Notes under the pieces: generated by a model
Databases searched by the model: none
The model's input: only the letters and a program-made list of their open reading frames with translations
What the model was told of the DNA's origin: nothing
In this document: piece after piece, positions 24,526-32,174 of the stretch
Numbering within the stretch: the first letter of the stretch is position 1
Layout: each line of letters begins with the position of its first letter
Made by a program: the position numbers and the translations under genes
Origin: AC-32 sp963813435
GTDB lineage: Bacteria > Actinomycetota > Thermoleophilia > Gaiellales > Gaiellaceae
Reading direction: 5' to 3'
NCBI GenBank assembly: GCA_963813435.1
Contig: CAWEYY010000001.1
Span: forward strand, 62,001-126,000
Length of the DNA stretch: 64,000 nt

Positions 24526-24714
24526 ACGAACATCAGCAAGAAGACCAAACCAACCTGCAAGGATTGCTACTTCCATCAGGCAGGGTTGTGCGCCCTCTCG
24601 CTCGAAGAGCCGTGCCCGACCTTCAGGCTTCACACACGCGGCTCGCTCGTTCCGCCGCGCCAGCCTCGCCTTGTTCCGCGGGCGCTCACGGGCCACTCCC
24701 AAGCGGCTGCCTGA
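24526..24714 (+). CDS. Small Cys4 protein with non-standard start
   Basis: An open frame encoding about 62 residues with a compact zinc-ribbon-like pattern: CKDCYFHQAGLC (Cys11, Cys14, Cys22), then LSLEEPCPTFR with Cys30, and a basic, proline-rich tail. The pattern, the strong promoter and the AGGGAG site upstream argue for a real gene. However, no ATG, GTG or TTG precedes the cysteines in frame. The best-spaced candidate is ACG at 24526, five bases after AGGGAG; ATC at 24532 is another. Either a rare start codon or a base error is involved. Function unknown. Confidence 0.55.
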   Translation, partial: TNISKKTKPTCKDCYFHQAGLCALSLEEPCPTFRLHTRGSLVPPRQPRLVPRALTGHSQAAA

Positions 24715-24749
24715 GCGACCGGCCGCGGGCTGTCGCTTAGGGTAGGGCC

Positions 24750-25061
24750 GTGAACGAGGTCGACGGCACCGACGAGGACCACGCGCAGCCCGAGCACGCC
24801 CTCGAGCAGCAGCCCCAAGAGCCGCGCGAGGAGAAGCGCGTCCGCGAGTCGGGCCTCTACTTCAAGCTCGCGCTCCTGCTCGCGGGGATGGCGTACGTGA
24901 TCGCGTTCGTGCTCCAGAACAACGAGCAGGTCAACGTCGACTTTGTCTTCGCCAAGACCCAGATCTCGCTGACCTGGGTGATCCTGATCAGCCTCGCGAT
25001 CGGGCTCCTCGGCGGGGTGCTGCTATCCCAGCTCTACCGCCGCCGGCGACGCCGCCAGTAG
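24750..25061 (+). CDS. LapA-domain (DUF1049) membrane protein
   Basis: A 103-residue protein with an acidic, Gln-rich cytoplasmic N terminus. Two membrane segments (LALLLAGMAYVIAFVLQNN and WVILISLAIGLLGGVLLSQL) surround the NNEQVNVDFVFAKTQISL loop that marks the LapA/DUF1049 domain. A poly-Arg end (RRRRRR) lies in the cytoplasm. In proteobacteria the domain is tied to lipopolysaccharide assembly; in Actinomycetota its role is unknown. GTG start. The 3' end overlaps the convergent aminotransferase by 39 nt. Confidence 0.82.
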   Translation: MNEVDGTDEDHAQPEHALEQQPQEPREEKRVRESGLYFKLALLLAGMAYVIAFVLQNNEQVNVDFVFAKTQISLTWVILISLAIGLLGGVLLSQLYRRRRRRQ

Positions 25062-26111
25062 CCGGCCGAGCAGGCGCACGCCCTCTTCGATCTCGTCCGG
25101 CGAGACATAGCTGAACGCGAGCCGCGCGGTGTTCGCCGCGCCGCCGAAATCCGAGCCGGGAACGAACGTGACGCCGGCGTCGCTCGAGCGCTCGAGCAGC
25201 TCGGCCGCGTCGACGTCTTCTGGAAGCTCGAGCCAGAGGAAGTAGCCACCTTCGGGGTGGCTCCACGTCGCCCGCCCGGCGAGCTCGCTCTCGAGGGTCT
25301 CGAGCATGGCGTCGCGCCGCTCGCGCAGGAGGCCGCAGACCCGCTCGACGTTGGCCTCGAACAGCCCCCGGCGCAGGAACTCGTACAGCGTCGCCTGCGC
25401 GGCGAGCGCGGGCGTGATGTAGGTCGAGGCCGCCAGCGGCACGAGCTCCGACGCCAGCTCCGGAGAGACGATCGCGTAGCCAACACGCAGCCCGGGCGCG
25501 ACCGTCTTCGAGAACGAGGACCCGTACATGACGACGTTCCCGCCCTCGAGCTCGAACAGGCTCGGCAGCGGCTCGCCCTCGAAGCGGACGAGACCGTAGG
25601 GATCGTCCTCGAGCACCGGCAGCGACCGCTCCTGAGCGATGCTTGCGAGCCGGCGGCGCCGTTCCTCGGACAGCGTCACCCCGCTCGGGTTCTGGAACGT
25701 CGGGATCGTGTAGAGAAGCGCGGGAGGGCTCCCCTCCGAGCACGCCTGCTCGAGCTCGTCGAGGTCCAGCCCGTCAGCGTCGATCCCGACCGCCGAGAAC
25801 TCGCGCCCCTCCGCCTGCATGATCGCGCGCGGCCGGTCGTAGGTCGGCCGCTCGACGATCACCCGGCCCTCGCCGATCAGGGCGAGCACGAAGTGGAACG
25901 CCTGGAGCGAGCCGTTGGTGACGAGCACCCGGCCGGGCTCGACCCCGTGGCGCTCGGCGATCCACTCCCGCAGCGGCTCGTAGCCGAGCGTGCTGCCGTA
26001 GGAGAGGATCGTGTGCCCGTCTCGGCGGATCGCCTCGCGGGCGCAGTCGGCCAACTCCTCGACCGGAAGGCACTCAGGGGCCGGGATCCCGCGCGCGAGG
26101 GAGATCGTCAC
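25023..26111 (-). CDS. PLP-dependent class I/II aminotransferase
   Basis: A 362-residue fold-type-I aminotransferase resembling 2-aminoadipate/aromatic (ARO8/LysN-like) enzymes. It has SLARGIPAPECLP at the start, YGSTLGYEPLREW, TNGSLQAFH, IPTFQNPSGVTLSEERRRRL and EDDPYGLVRF. The PLP lysine lies in GSSFSKTVAPGLRVGY and the substrate Arg near RLAFSYV. There is no GntR domain, so it is not MocR. The substrate cannot be fixed. It diverges from the subtilase gene with a 46-bp gap. Confidence 0.88.
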   Translation of the reverse strand: MTISLARGIPAPECLPVEELADCAREAIRRDGHTILSYGSTLGYEPLREWIAERHGVEPGRVLVTNGSLQAFHFVLALIGEGRVIVERPTYDRPRAIMQAEGREFSAVGIDADGLDLDELEQACSEGSPPALLYTIPTFQNPSGVTLSEERRRRLASIAQERSLPVLEDDPYGLVRFEGEPLPSLFELEGGNVVMYGSSFSKTVAPGLRVGYAIVSPELASELVPLAASTYITPALAAQATLYEFLRRGLFEANVERVCGLLRERRDAMLETLESELAGRATWSHPEGGYFLWLELPEDVDAAELLERSSDAGVTFVPGSDFGGAANTARLAFSYVSPDEIEEGVRLLGRLLAASPAAVELG

Positions 26112-26157
26112 GCGATCGAGTCTAGAGGAGGCCGCGGCCCGTGCCGAAGAGACCCTG

Positions 26158-27720
26158 GTGCGCTTCGCCCTCGCCCTTCTTGCCGCTCTCGTCCTGGCGC
26201 CGCAGGCCTCTGCCGCGCAGACGATCCTGGTCCGGTTCGCCGACCCGGCTGGCTCGCGCGCGAAGGTCGAGGCGCTCGGAGACGACGTCGTCCGGCAGAC
26301 GAAAAGCCGGGTCGCGGTGGTTCAGGTCCCCCCGGGCCAGAGCCCTGCGCAAGCGCTGGCCGAGTACCGCGCGCGCGGCGACGTCCTCTACGCGGAACCG
26401 AACCTCTTCCGCCGGCTGCTCTCCCTCGGCGCCCCCAACGACCCGTCGTACGGCGTGCAGTGGGCGCTGCCGGCGATCTCGGCGCTCGCGGGCTGGAACC
26501 TCTTCCCCGGCAGCTACACCGCCGCGCCAGGCGCGACTGTCGGCATCGTCGACACCGGCGTCGAGGCGACGCACAACGATCTTGCGGCGAACATGACCTC
26601 GAACGGAGCGACCTGCGTCAACGGCTGCGCCCCCGGCAACCCGACCGACATCGAAGGGCATGGGACCCACGTTGCCGGGATCGCCGCAGCCGCGGCCAAC
26701 AACAGCGCCGGCATCGCGGGTCTCTCGTATTCGTCACCCATCGTCGCGGTGCGCGTGTTCCAGGACGATCCCGAGAACGGCGTGATCGCGACCGACGCGG
26801 ACGTCGCTGACGGCGTCATCTGGGCGGCGCAGCACGGCGCGCGCGCGATCAACCTGAGCCTCGGCGCACCGGGCTACTCCCAGACGATGTGCAACGCGAT
26901 CTCGACCGCGATCAACACGTACCACGTCGTCGTGGTCGCGGCCGCCGGCAACTCGAGCACCTCGGTCCAGACCTATCCGGCCTCGTGCCCCGGCACCATC
27001 GGCGTCGCGGCCACCGACTCGACCGACCACGCGGCGTCGTTCTCGAACTACGGCGCGCCGAATGTCTTCGTCTCCGCCCCCGGAGTCGGCATCCGCTCGA
27101 CCTACCCGGGGAACAGCTACGCGGACATGTCCGGGACGTCCATGGCCTCGCCCTACGTAGCCGGCCTCGCGGCGCTGTTGCTCGGCGAGCACCCCACCGC
27201 CTCCGTCAGTGCGATCCGCCAGATCCTCGCCAAGACATCCGACAAGGTCGCGGGCGGGGCGTACGGCAGCGACCCGTTCGTCACCTGCACCGGCTGCACG
27301 TGGGACACGCACTACGGCTACGGGCGGATCGACGTCGCGGCCGCGCTGGCCGCAGCGGTTCCGCCGCCTCCGCCGCCTCCCCCGCCCCCACCGCCCCCGC
27401 CTCCGCCCGCTTCGATCCCCGACACGACGGCGCCCAAGGTTCATGTGTTCGCAGCGAAGGGCCGGCGCAGAGTCCTCCTGAAGCTCCGCTACAAGGTCTC
27501 GGACGATCGCCACCAGACGGCCGAGCGAATCTCCGTCCTGCGCAAGTCGAAGACGCTGAAGGTCTTCACGCGCCCGCTCCGGACGACCGGCGACGCGGTG
27601 CCCTACTGGGTCCTCTGGCGGGCGCCGAAGAAGGCCGGCGAATACCGCTTCTGCGTCCGCGCCACGGATGCGGCCGGCAACCACAGCCTTCCGGCCTGCG
27701 CGACGATCAGAGTCCGCTGA
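26158..27720 (+). CDS. Secreted subtilisin-like (S8) serine protease
   Basis: A 520-residue exported protease: signal peptide (FALALLAALVLAPQASA, residues 3-19) and an inhibitor_I9-like propeptide (about 22-85). The S8 domain has the catalytic triad Asp132 (GIVDTG), His168 (EGHGTHVAG) and Ser328 (SGTSMASP), with Asn265 in AAAGN as the oxyanion residue. A proline stretch near residue 400 links it to a small C-terminal beta domain (DTTAPKVHVF to SLPACATIRVR) that may bind a surface. The GTG start is chosen for the signal peptide. No operon partners. Confidence 0.93.
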   Translation: MRFALALLAALVLAPQASAAQTILVRFADPAGSRAKVEALGDDVVRQTKSRVAVVQVPPGQSPAQALAEYRARGDVLYAEPNLFRRLLSLGAPNDPSYGVQWALPAISALAGWNLFPGSYTAAPGATVGIVDTGVEATHNDLAANMTSNGATCVNGCAPGNPTDIEGHGTHVAGIAAAAANNSAGIAGLSYSSPIVAVRVFQDDPENGVIATDADVADGVIWAAQHGARAINLSLGAPGYSQTMCNAISTAINTYHVVVVAAAGNSSTSVQTYPASCPGTIGVAATDSTDHAASFSNYGAPNVFVSAPGVGIRSTYPGNSYADMSGTSMASPYVAGLAALLLGEHPTASVSAIRQILAKTSDKVAGGAYGSDPFVTCTGCTWDTHYGYGRIDVAAALAAAVPPPPPPPPPPPPPPPPASIPDTTAPKVHVFAAKGRRRVLLKLRYKVSDDRHQTAERISVLRKSKTLKVFTRPLRTTGDAVPYWVLWRAPKKAGEYRFCVRATDAAGNHSLPACATIRVR

Positions 27721-27726
27721 GGGCCG

Positions 27727-28599
27727 TCAGCCGGCCGCGACCGCCGCGGCCAGGTCGGCGACCTCGGTCGGCGTCGTGCCGACCTTGACGCCTCGCGCCT
27801 CGAGCGCGTCCTTCTTCGCCTGGGCCGTGCCCGACGAGCCCGAGATGATCGCGCCCGCGTGGCCCATCGTCTTGCCGGGCGGCGCCGTGAAGCCGGCGAT
27901 GTAGGCGATCACGGGCTTGGAGACATTCGCCTCGATGAACGCCGCGGCCTTCTCCTCCTCGTCGCCGCCGATCTCGCCCACGAGCACGATCATCTCCGTC
28001 TCGCCGTCGGCCTCGAAGCGCTCGAGGATGTCGATGAACGACGAGCCGACGACCGGGTCGCCGCCGATCCCGACGATCGTCGAGTTGCCGAGCCCACGCT
28101 GCGTGAGCTCGTGTCCGATCTGGTACGTCAACGTGCCCGAGCGAGAGACGACGCCCACCGAGCCCTCGCGGAAGATCTCGGCCGGGATGATCCCGACGTT
28201 CGACTTGCCCGGCGAGAGCGCGCCCGGGCAGTTCGGCCCGAGCATCGTGATCCCGCGTGGCCGGATGACGTTGTAGACCCGGAGCATGTCGTGGGCGGGC
28301 AGGCCCTCGGCGATGCAGATCACCGTCTCGATGCCCGCGTCGACGGCCTCGTAGATCGCGTCGGCCGCGAACGGCGCCGGCACGAAGACCATCGTCGTGT
28401 TCCCGCCCGTCTCGGCGACGGCCTGGGCGACGGTGTTGAACACCGGGACGCCCTCGACGTTCTGGCCGCCCTTGCCGGGCGTGACCCCTGCGACGACGCT
28501 CGTTCCATAATCGCGGTTCCGCAGGCCGTGGAAACGGCCCTCGCGCCCGGTCAGGCCCTGGACGACGAGCCGCGTGTCCCTGTCGACGACGATCGCCAC
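27727..28599 (-). CDS. sucD: Succinyl-CoA ligase alpha subunit
   Basis: CoA-binding subunit of succinyl-CoA synthetase, 290 residues. The N-terminal CoA-binding fold has VQGLTGREGRFHGL and VAGVTPGKGG. The phosphorylated histidine lies in TMGHAGAIISG, and ARGITMLGPNCPGALSP marks the middle. GTG start, overlapping the stop of the upstream methyltransferase by 1 nt. With sucC 640 bp upstream it forms a split sucC-methyltransferase-sucD operon. Confidence 0.95.
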   Translation of the reverse strand: MAIVVDRDTRLVVQGLTGREGRFHGLRNRDYGTSVVAGVTPGKGGQNVEGVPVFNTVAQAVAETGGNTTMVFVPAPFAADAIYEAVDAGIETVICIAEGLPAHDMLRVYNVIRPRGITMLGPNCPGALSPGKSNVGIIPAEIFREGSVGVVSRSGTLTYQIGHELTQRGLGNSTIVGIGGDPVVGSSFIDILERFEADGETEMIVLVGEIGGDEEEKAAAFIEANVSKPVIAYIAGFTAPPGKTMGHAGAIISGSSGTAQAKKDALEARGVKVGTTPTEVADLAAAVAAG

Positions 28600-29240
28600 T
28601 AGCTGCCCGTCCTCGCCTTGAAGATGCCGCGGTCGACCCGGACTCGGCCATTCTCGATCCGGTCCGCGAGCAGCTCACGGACGCGCGCGGCCTCCTGACC
28701 GACGCAGCCCGCGCGCTCCAGCCACGGCTCGAGCTCGATCCACTTCTCCTCGCGCTCGAAGGCCTCGACCGCGAGCCCTGCCCCCGCGAACATCGCGCGC
28801 CACTCGTCCTCCGAGTAGTTGCGCACGTGCGTCGGGTCGCGCAGGCGGTCGGCCTCCTCGCCGGCCTCCCCGAGGAAGAGGTTGTCGGCGATAAGCACGA
28901 GCTCGCTCGTCACCCGCGCGAACTCGCGCACGGCGGCTGCCGGATCCGTGAAGTGGTGGGCGGCGACGCGGCAGGCGACGGCGCCGAAGCTGCTGTCCGC
29001 GAACGGGAGATCCTCCGCGCGGCAGATCACGTCCGGGCGCATCCCGGGTGCGGGGTCGCACGTCACGACCTGGCAGCCGGCTTCGCGCAGGCGCCTGGCG
29101 ACGTGACCGCCGCCGGTCGCAACGTCGAGCACGGTGATCCCGGCAGCCCACTCCGCGAAGAGCTCGAGATCGCGGCCCTGCCGGTGCGCCTCGCTCTCGC
29201 GGTACGACTTCGCCCGCTCCGACCAGACGTCCTGGCTCAT
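28599..29240 (-). CDS. Class I SAM-dependent methyltransferase between sucC and sucD
   Basis: A 213-residue UbiE/methyltransf_11-like enzyme. SAM-binding motif I is VLDVATGGGHVARRL (37-51), followed by CDPAPGMRPDV, RAEDLPFADSSF and the family's VAAHHFTDPAAAVREFARV. The N terminus (VWSERAKSYRESEAHRQG) resembles enzymes acting on small molecules. The substrate is unknown. It overlaps sucC by 4 nt and sucD by 1 nt, so the three genes are one translational unit. Confidence 0.87.
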   Translation of the reverse strand: MSQDVWSERAKSYRESEAHRQGRDLELFAEWAAGITVLDVATGGGHVARRLREAGCQVVTCDPAPGMRPDVICRAEDLPFADSSFGAVACRVAAHHFTDPAAAVREFARVTSELVLIADNLFLGEAGEEADRLRDPTHVRNYSEDEWRAMFAGAGLAVEAFEREEKWIELEPWLERAGCVGQEAARVRELLADRIENGRVRVDRGIFKARTGS

Positions 29241-30385
29241 GCGATCTCGGCCAACTCGACCGCGCGGCGGGCGGCGTCGAGCATCGTCGGCTCCACGGTC
29301 AGGTTCGGCGGCGCGGCATCCGCGAGGATCGCGCGCCCCTCCTCGGCGTTCGTGCCGTCGAAGCGCACGACGATCGGGTGCTCGATCGTGATCCGCGACA
29401 GCGCCTGGAGGATCCCCCGCGCCACCTCGTCGCAGCGCGTGATCCCGGCGAAGATGTTGAACAGGATCGAGCGCACCCGCGGGTCGGCCGTGATCACCTC
29501 GAGCGCGTCCACGACGCCCTCCGCGTCGCCGCCGCCCCCGAGGTCGCAGAAGTTCGCGGGCCGGCCGCCGACGAGCGCGATGACGTCCAGCGTCGACATG
29601 ACGAGCCCGGCGCCGTTCCCGAGGATGCCGACGTCGCCGTCGAGCTTCACGTAGGTGACGCCCTTCTCGCGCGCAGCCCGCTCCTCGGGCGGGTACGCGC
29701 CCGGGTCTCGCATCTCCGCGATGTCCGGATGCCTGTAGAGGGCGTTGTCGTCGACCGTGAACTTCGAGTCGAGCGCGCGCACCTCGCCGTCCGGGGTCAC
29801 GATCAGCGGGTTGATCTCGCAGAGCAGCGCGTCGGTCTCGACGAAGCAGCGGTAGAGCTTCTCGACGAGCGCCGCGACCTGCTTCTGCTCGTCCGGGTCG
29901 TCGATCCCCGCGCCGTAGATCAGGCGGCGGGCCTGGTACGGCTGGAACCCCTCGAGCGGGCTCACGTGCAGCCGCGCCAGCGCATCCGGGGTCTTGGCCG
30001 CGACCTCCTCGATCTCGATCCCGCCCTCCGTCGTGAGCATGAAGAGCGGCTTCTTCTCCCCGCGGTCGAAGGTGACCGAGAGGTAGTACTCCTTCGCGAT
30101 GTCGGAGGCGCGCTCGATCCAGAGCTTGCGCACGACGTGGCCGTTGATGTCGAGCCCGAGGATCCGCTCGGCGTTGCCCTCGGCCTCGTCGGGATCCGCG
30201 GCGAGCTTGATGCCACCTGCCTTGCCGCGGCCGCCCGTCAGAACCTGCGCCTTGACCACGACCTGGCCGCCGATCTCCTCGGCCGCCGCGCGCGCCTCGG
30301 CCGGCGTGGTCGCGAGCCGGCCCTCCGAGACGGGAATCCCGAAGCGCGAGAAAAGCTCCTTGCCCTGGTGTTCGTAGAGGTCCAT
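29237..30385 (-). CDS. sucC: Succinyl-CoA ligase beta subunit
   Basis: ATP-grasp, nucleotide-binding subunit, 382 residues. MDLYEHQGKELFSRFGIP opens the protein, with GGRGKAGGIKLA in the ATP-grasp region. CEINPLIVTPDG and DLGGGGDAEGVVDAL lie in the C-terminal part, and ILFNIFAGITRCDEVA near residue 325 is the family signature. ATG start, 35 bp from the divergent ABC transporter. First gene of the sucC-methyltransferase-sucD operon. Confidence 0.96.
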   Translation of the reverse strand: MDLYEHQGKELFSRFGIPVSEGRLATTPAEARAAAEEIGGQVVVKAQVLTGGRGKAGGIKLAADPDEAEGNAERILGLDINGHVVRKLWIERASDIAKEYYLSVTFDRGEKKPLFMLTTEGGIEIEEVAAKTPDALARLHVSPLEGFQPYQARRLIYGAGIDDPDEQKQVAALVEKLYRCFVETDALLCEINPLIVTPDGEVRALDSKFTVDDNALYRHPDIAEMRDPGAYPPEERAAREKGVTYVKLDGDVGILGNGAGLVMSTLDVIALVGGRPANFCDLGGGGDAEGVVDALEVITADPRVRSILFNIFAGITRCDEVARGILQALSRITIEHPIVVRFDGTNAEEGRAILADAAPPNLTVEPTMLDAARRAVELAEIA

Positions 30386-30420
30386 CGGCGCGCGAGTCTA
30401 GCGAGGTAGTCTCAGCGCCC

Positions 30421-31392
30421 GTGGACGCGATCGTCGTCGACGGGCTCGTGAAGCGGTACAAGGAGGTGCAGGCGCTAGACGGCGTCTCGTTTCGCGTGCG
30501 AGCCGGAGAGGTGTTCGGGCTGCTCGGCCCGAACGGCGCCGGCAAGTCCACGACCGTCAAGGTGCTGACGACCCTCACGACTCCCAACGCCGGGCGGGCC
30601 GAGGTCGCGGGCCATGACGTCGTGCGCGCGCCCAATTCCGTGCGCCGCTCGATCGGCTACGTGCCGCAGAGCTCGGGCGTCGACCGCGACGCGACCGGGC
30701 ACGAGAATCTGATGCTGCAGGGTCGCGTGCAGGGCATGTCCGGGAAGAAGCTGCGCGAGCGCGTCCAGCATCTGCTCGAGCAGCTCGGCCTTGCCGATGC
30801 GGCCGACCGCGTCGTGCGCGGCTACTCGGGCGGGATGAAACGCCGGCTCGACGTCGGGCTCGGGCTCGTGCACGGGCCGCAGGTGCTGTTTCTCGACGAG
30901 CCGACGACCGGGCTCGACCCCGAGGCGCGCGCGGCGATGTGGGACGAGCTCGCCGTGCTCGCGCGCGAGGAGCTGCTGACGATCCTCCTGACCACGCACT
31001 ATCTCGAGGAGGCGGACGTCCTCACCGACCGGCTCGCAATCGTGAGCCGGGGCCGGGTGGTCATCGAGGGCACGGCCGAGGAGTTGAAGGGCAGCATGCA
31101 GGGCGAGGCCGTGGTGGTCGAACTCTCCAACGGCGTGGTGGACGACGCGGTGGCCGTCCTGCGCGCGCTCGAGGAGGTGCGTGAGGTGAGCGCCGACGGC
31201 CGGTTCCTCCGCAGCCGGGTCAGCGACGGCGCCCGCGCGGTGCCGCCGATCCTGGCCGCGCTCGACGCGAACGGGATCGCGGTCGAGGCCGTGACGATGC
31301 ACAGGCCGTCTCTGGACGATGTCTACCTCCACTACACGGGGCGTGACTTCCGGTCGGAGGACGAGGCTGGCGGCCTCGAGGAGGGCGAGTGA
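30421..31392 (+). CDS. ABC transporter ATP-binding protein, DrrA-like
   Basis: A 323-residue ATPase of the daunorubicin-resistance type. Walker A is GPNGAGKSTTV (39-49), Q-loop YVPQSSG, signature YSGGMKRRLDVG and Walker B VLFLDEPTTGLD. The C-terminal DUF4162-like tail ends in TMHRPSLDDVYLHYTGR, the DrrA-type hallmark. With the permease next door (4-nt overlap) it makes an ABC-2 exporter for an unknown, probably hydrophobic substrate. GTG start. Confidence 0.93.
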   Translation: MDAIVVDGLVKRYKEVQALDGVSFRVRAGEVFGLLGPNGAGKSTTVKVLTTLTTPNAGRAEVAGHDVVRAPNSVRRSIGYVPQSSGVDRDATGHENLMLQGRVQGMSGKKLRERVQHLLEQLGLADAADRVVRGYSGGMKRRLDVGLGLVHGPQVLFLDEPTTGLDPEARAAMWDELAVLAREELLTILLTTHYLEEADVLTDRLAIVSRGRVVIEGTAEELKGSMQGEAVVVELSNGVVDDAVAVLRALEEVREVSADGRFLRSRVSDGARAVPPILAALDANGIAVEAVTMHRPSLDDVYLHYTGRDFRSEDEAGGLEEGE

Positions 31393-32168
31393 AGGCCGTC
31401 GTCCACACGTGGTACATGGTCGGACGCCAGGCGCGAAACCTGATGCGCGAGCCGATCTGGATCGTTCTCCTGCTCGTCCAGCCGATGATCTGGCTGCTCC
31501 TCTACGGGCAGCTCTTCAAGCGGGTCACGAACCTGCCCGGCGGCGGCTTCGGGACAACGTCCTACATCACGTTCCTCGCGCCCGCGATCGTGATCATGAA
31601 CGCGTTCTTCGGCGCGACCTGGAGCGGGATGGCGATGGTCAGCGACCTCGACCGCGACGTGATCCCGCGCTTCCTCGCGACCCCGGTGAGCCGCGTCTCG
31701 CTGGTCGTCTCGCAGATCGTGCGCTCGGCACTGACGGCGTTGATTCAGGGGATCGTGATCCTGGTGGTCGCGCTCGGGCTGGGAGTACGCGTCCACGCCG
31801 GCGCGCTCGGCTGGGGTGTCGTGCTGCTCGCCGCGATGCTGATGAACAGCGCCTTCGCAGGGATCTCCCAGGGGCTCGCGCTGTTGACGCGGAAGGAGGC
31901 GACGATGATCGCGATCGCGAACTTCATCGGGCTTCCGCTCTTCTTCCTCTCGTCGACGCTGATCGCGTTCAAGCAGATGCCGCCGTGGATGCAACAGCTC
32001 GGGAAGTTCAATCCGGTCAACTGGGGCGTCGTCGCATCGCGGGGAGTCGTGCTGCCCGCGACCGACTGGAGCTCGGTCGGCGTCCACCTGGGCCTGCTCG
32101 CCGGGTTGACGGTCGCGACGGCGGCCTTCGCGACCTGGACGTTCCGGGTCTACCAGCGGCAGCTGTAG
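31389..32168 (+). CDS. ABC-2 type permease, DrrB-like
   Basis: A 259-residue membrane protein with six predicted segments (for example IWIVLLLVQPMIWLLLYG, FLAPAIVIMNAFFG, ALIQGIVILVVALGLGV and IANFIGLPLFFLSSTLIAF). The cytoplasmic loop DRDVIPRFLATPVSR is typical of ABC-2 permeases. GTG start overlapping the ATPase stop by 4 nt. It partners the preceding ATPase in an export complex. Confidence 0.9.
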   Translation: MKAVVHTWYMVGRQARNLMREPIWIVLLLVQPMIWLLLYGQLFKRVTNLPGGGFGTTSYITFLAPAIVIMNAFFGATWSGMAMVSDLDRDVIPRFLATPVSRVSLVVSQIVRSALTALIQGIVILVVALGLGVRVHAGALGWGVVLLAAMLMNSAFAGISQGLALLTRKEATMIAIANFIGLPLFFLSSTLIAFKQMPPWMQQLGKFNPVNWGVVASRGVVLPATDWSSVGVHLGLLAGLTVATAAFATWTFRVYQRQL

Positions 32169-32174
32169 TCGAGG

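Noticed and set aside
27379..27411. Frameshift in the proline linker of the subtilase
   Set aside because: The frame continues into a sensible C-terminal beta domain, so the linker is intact.
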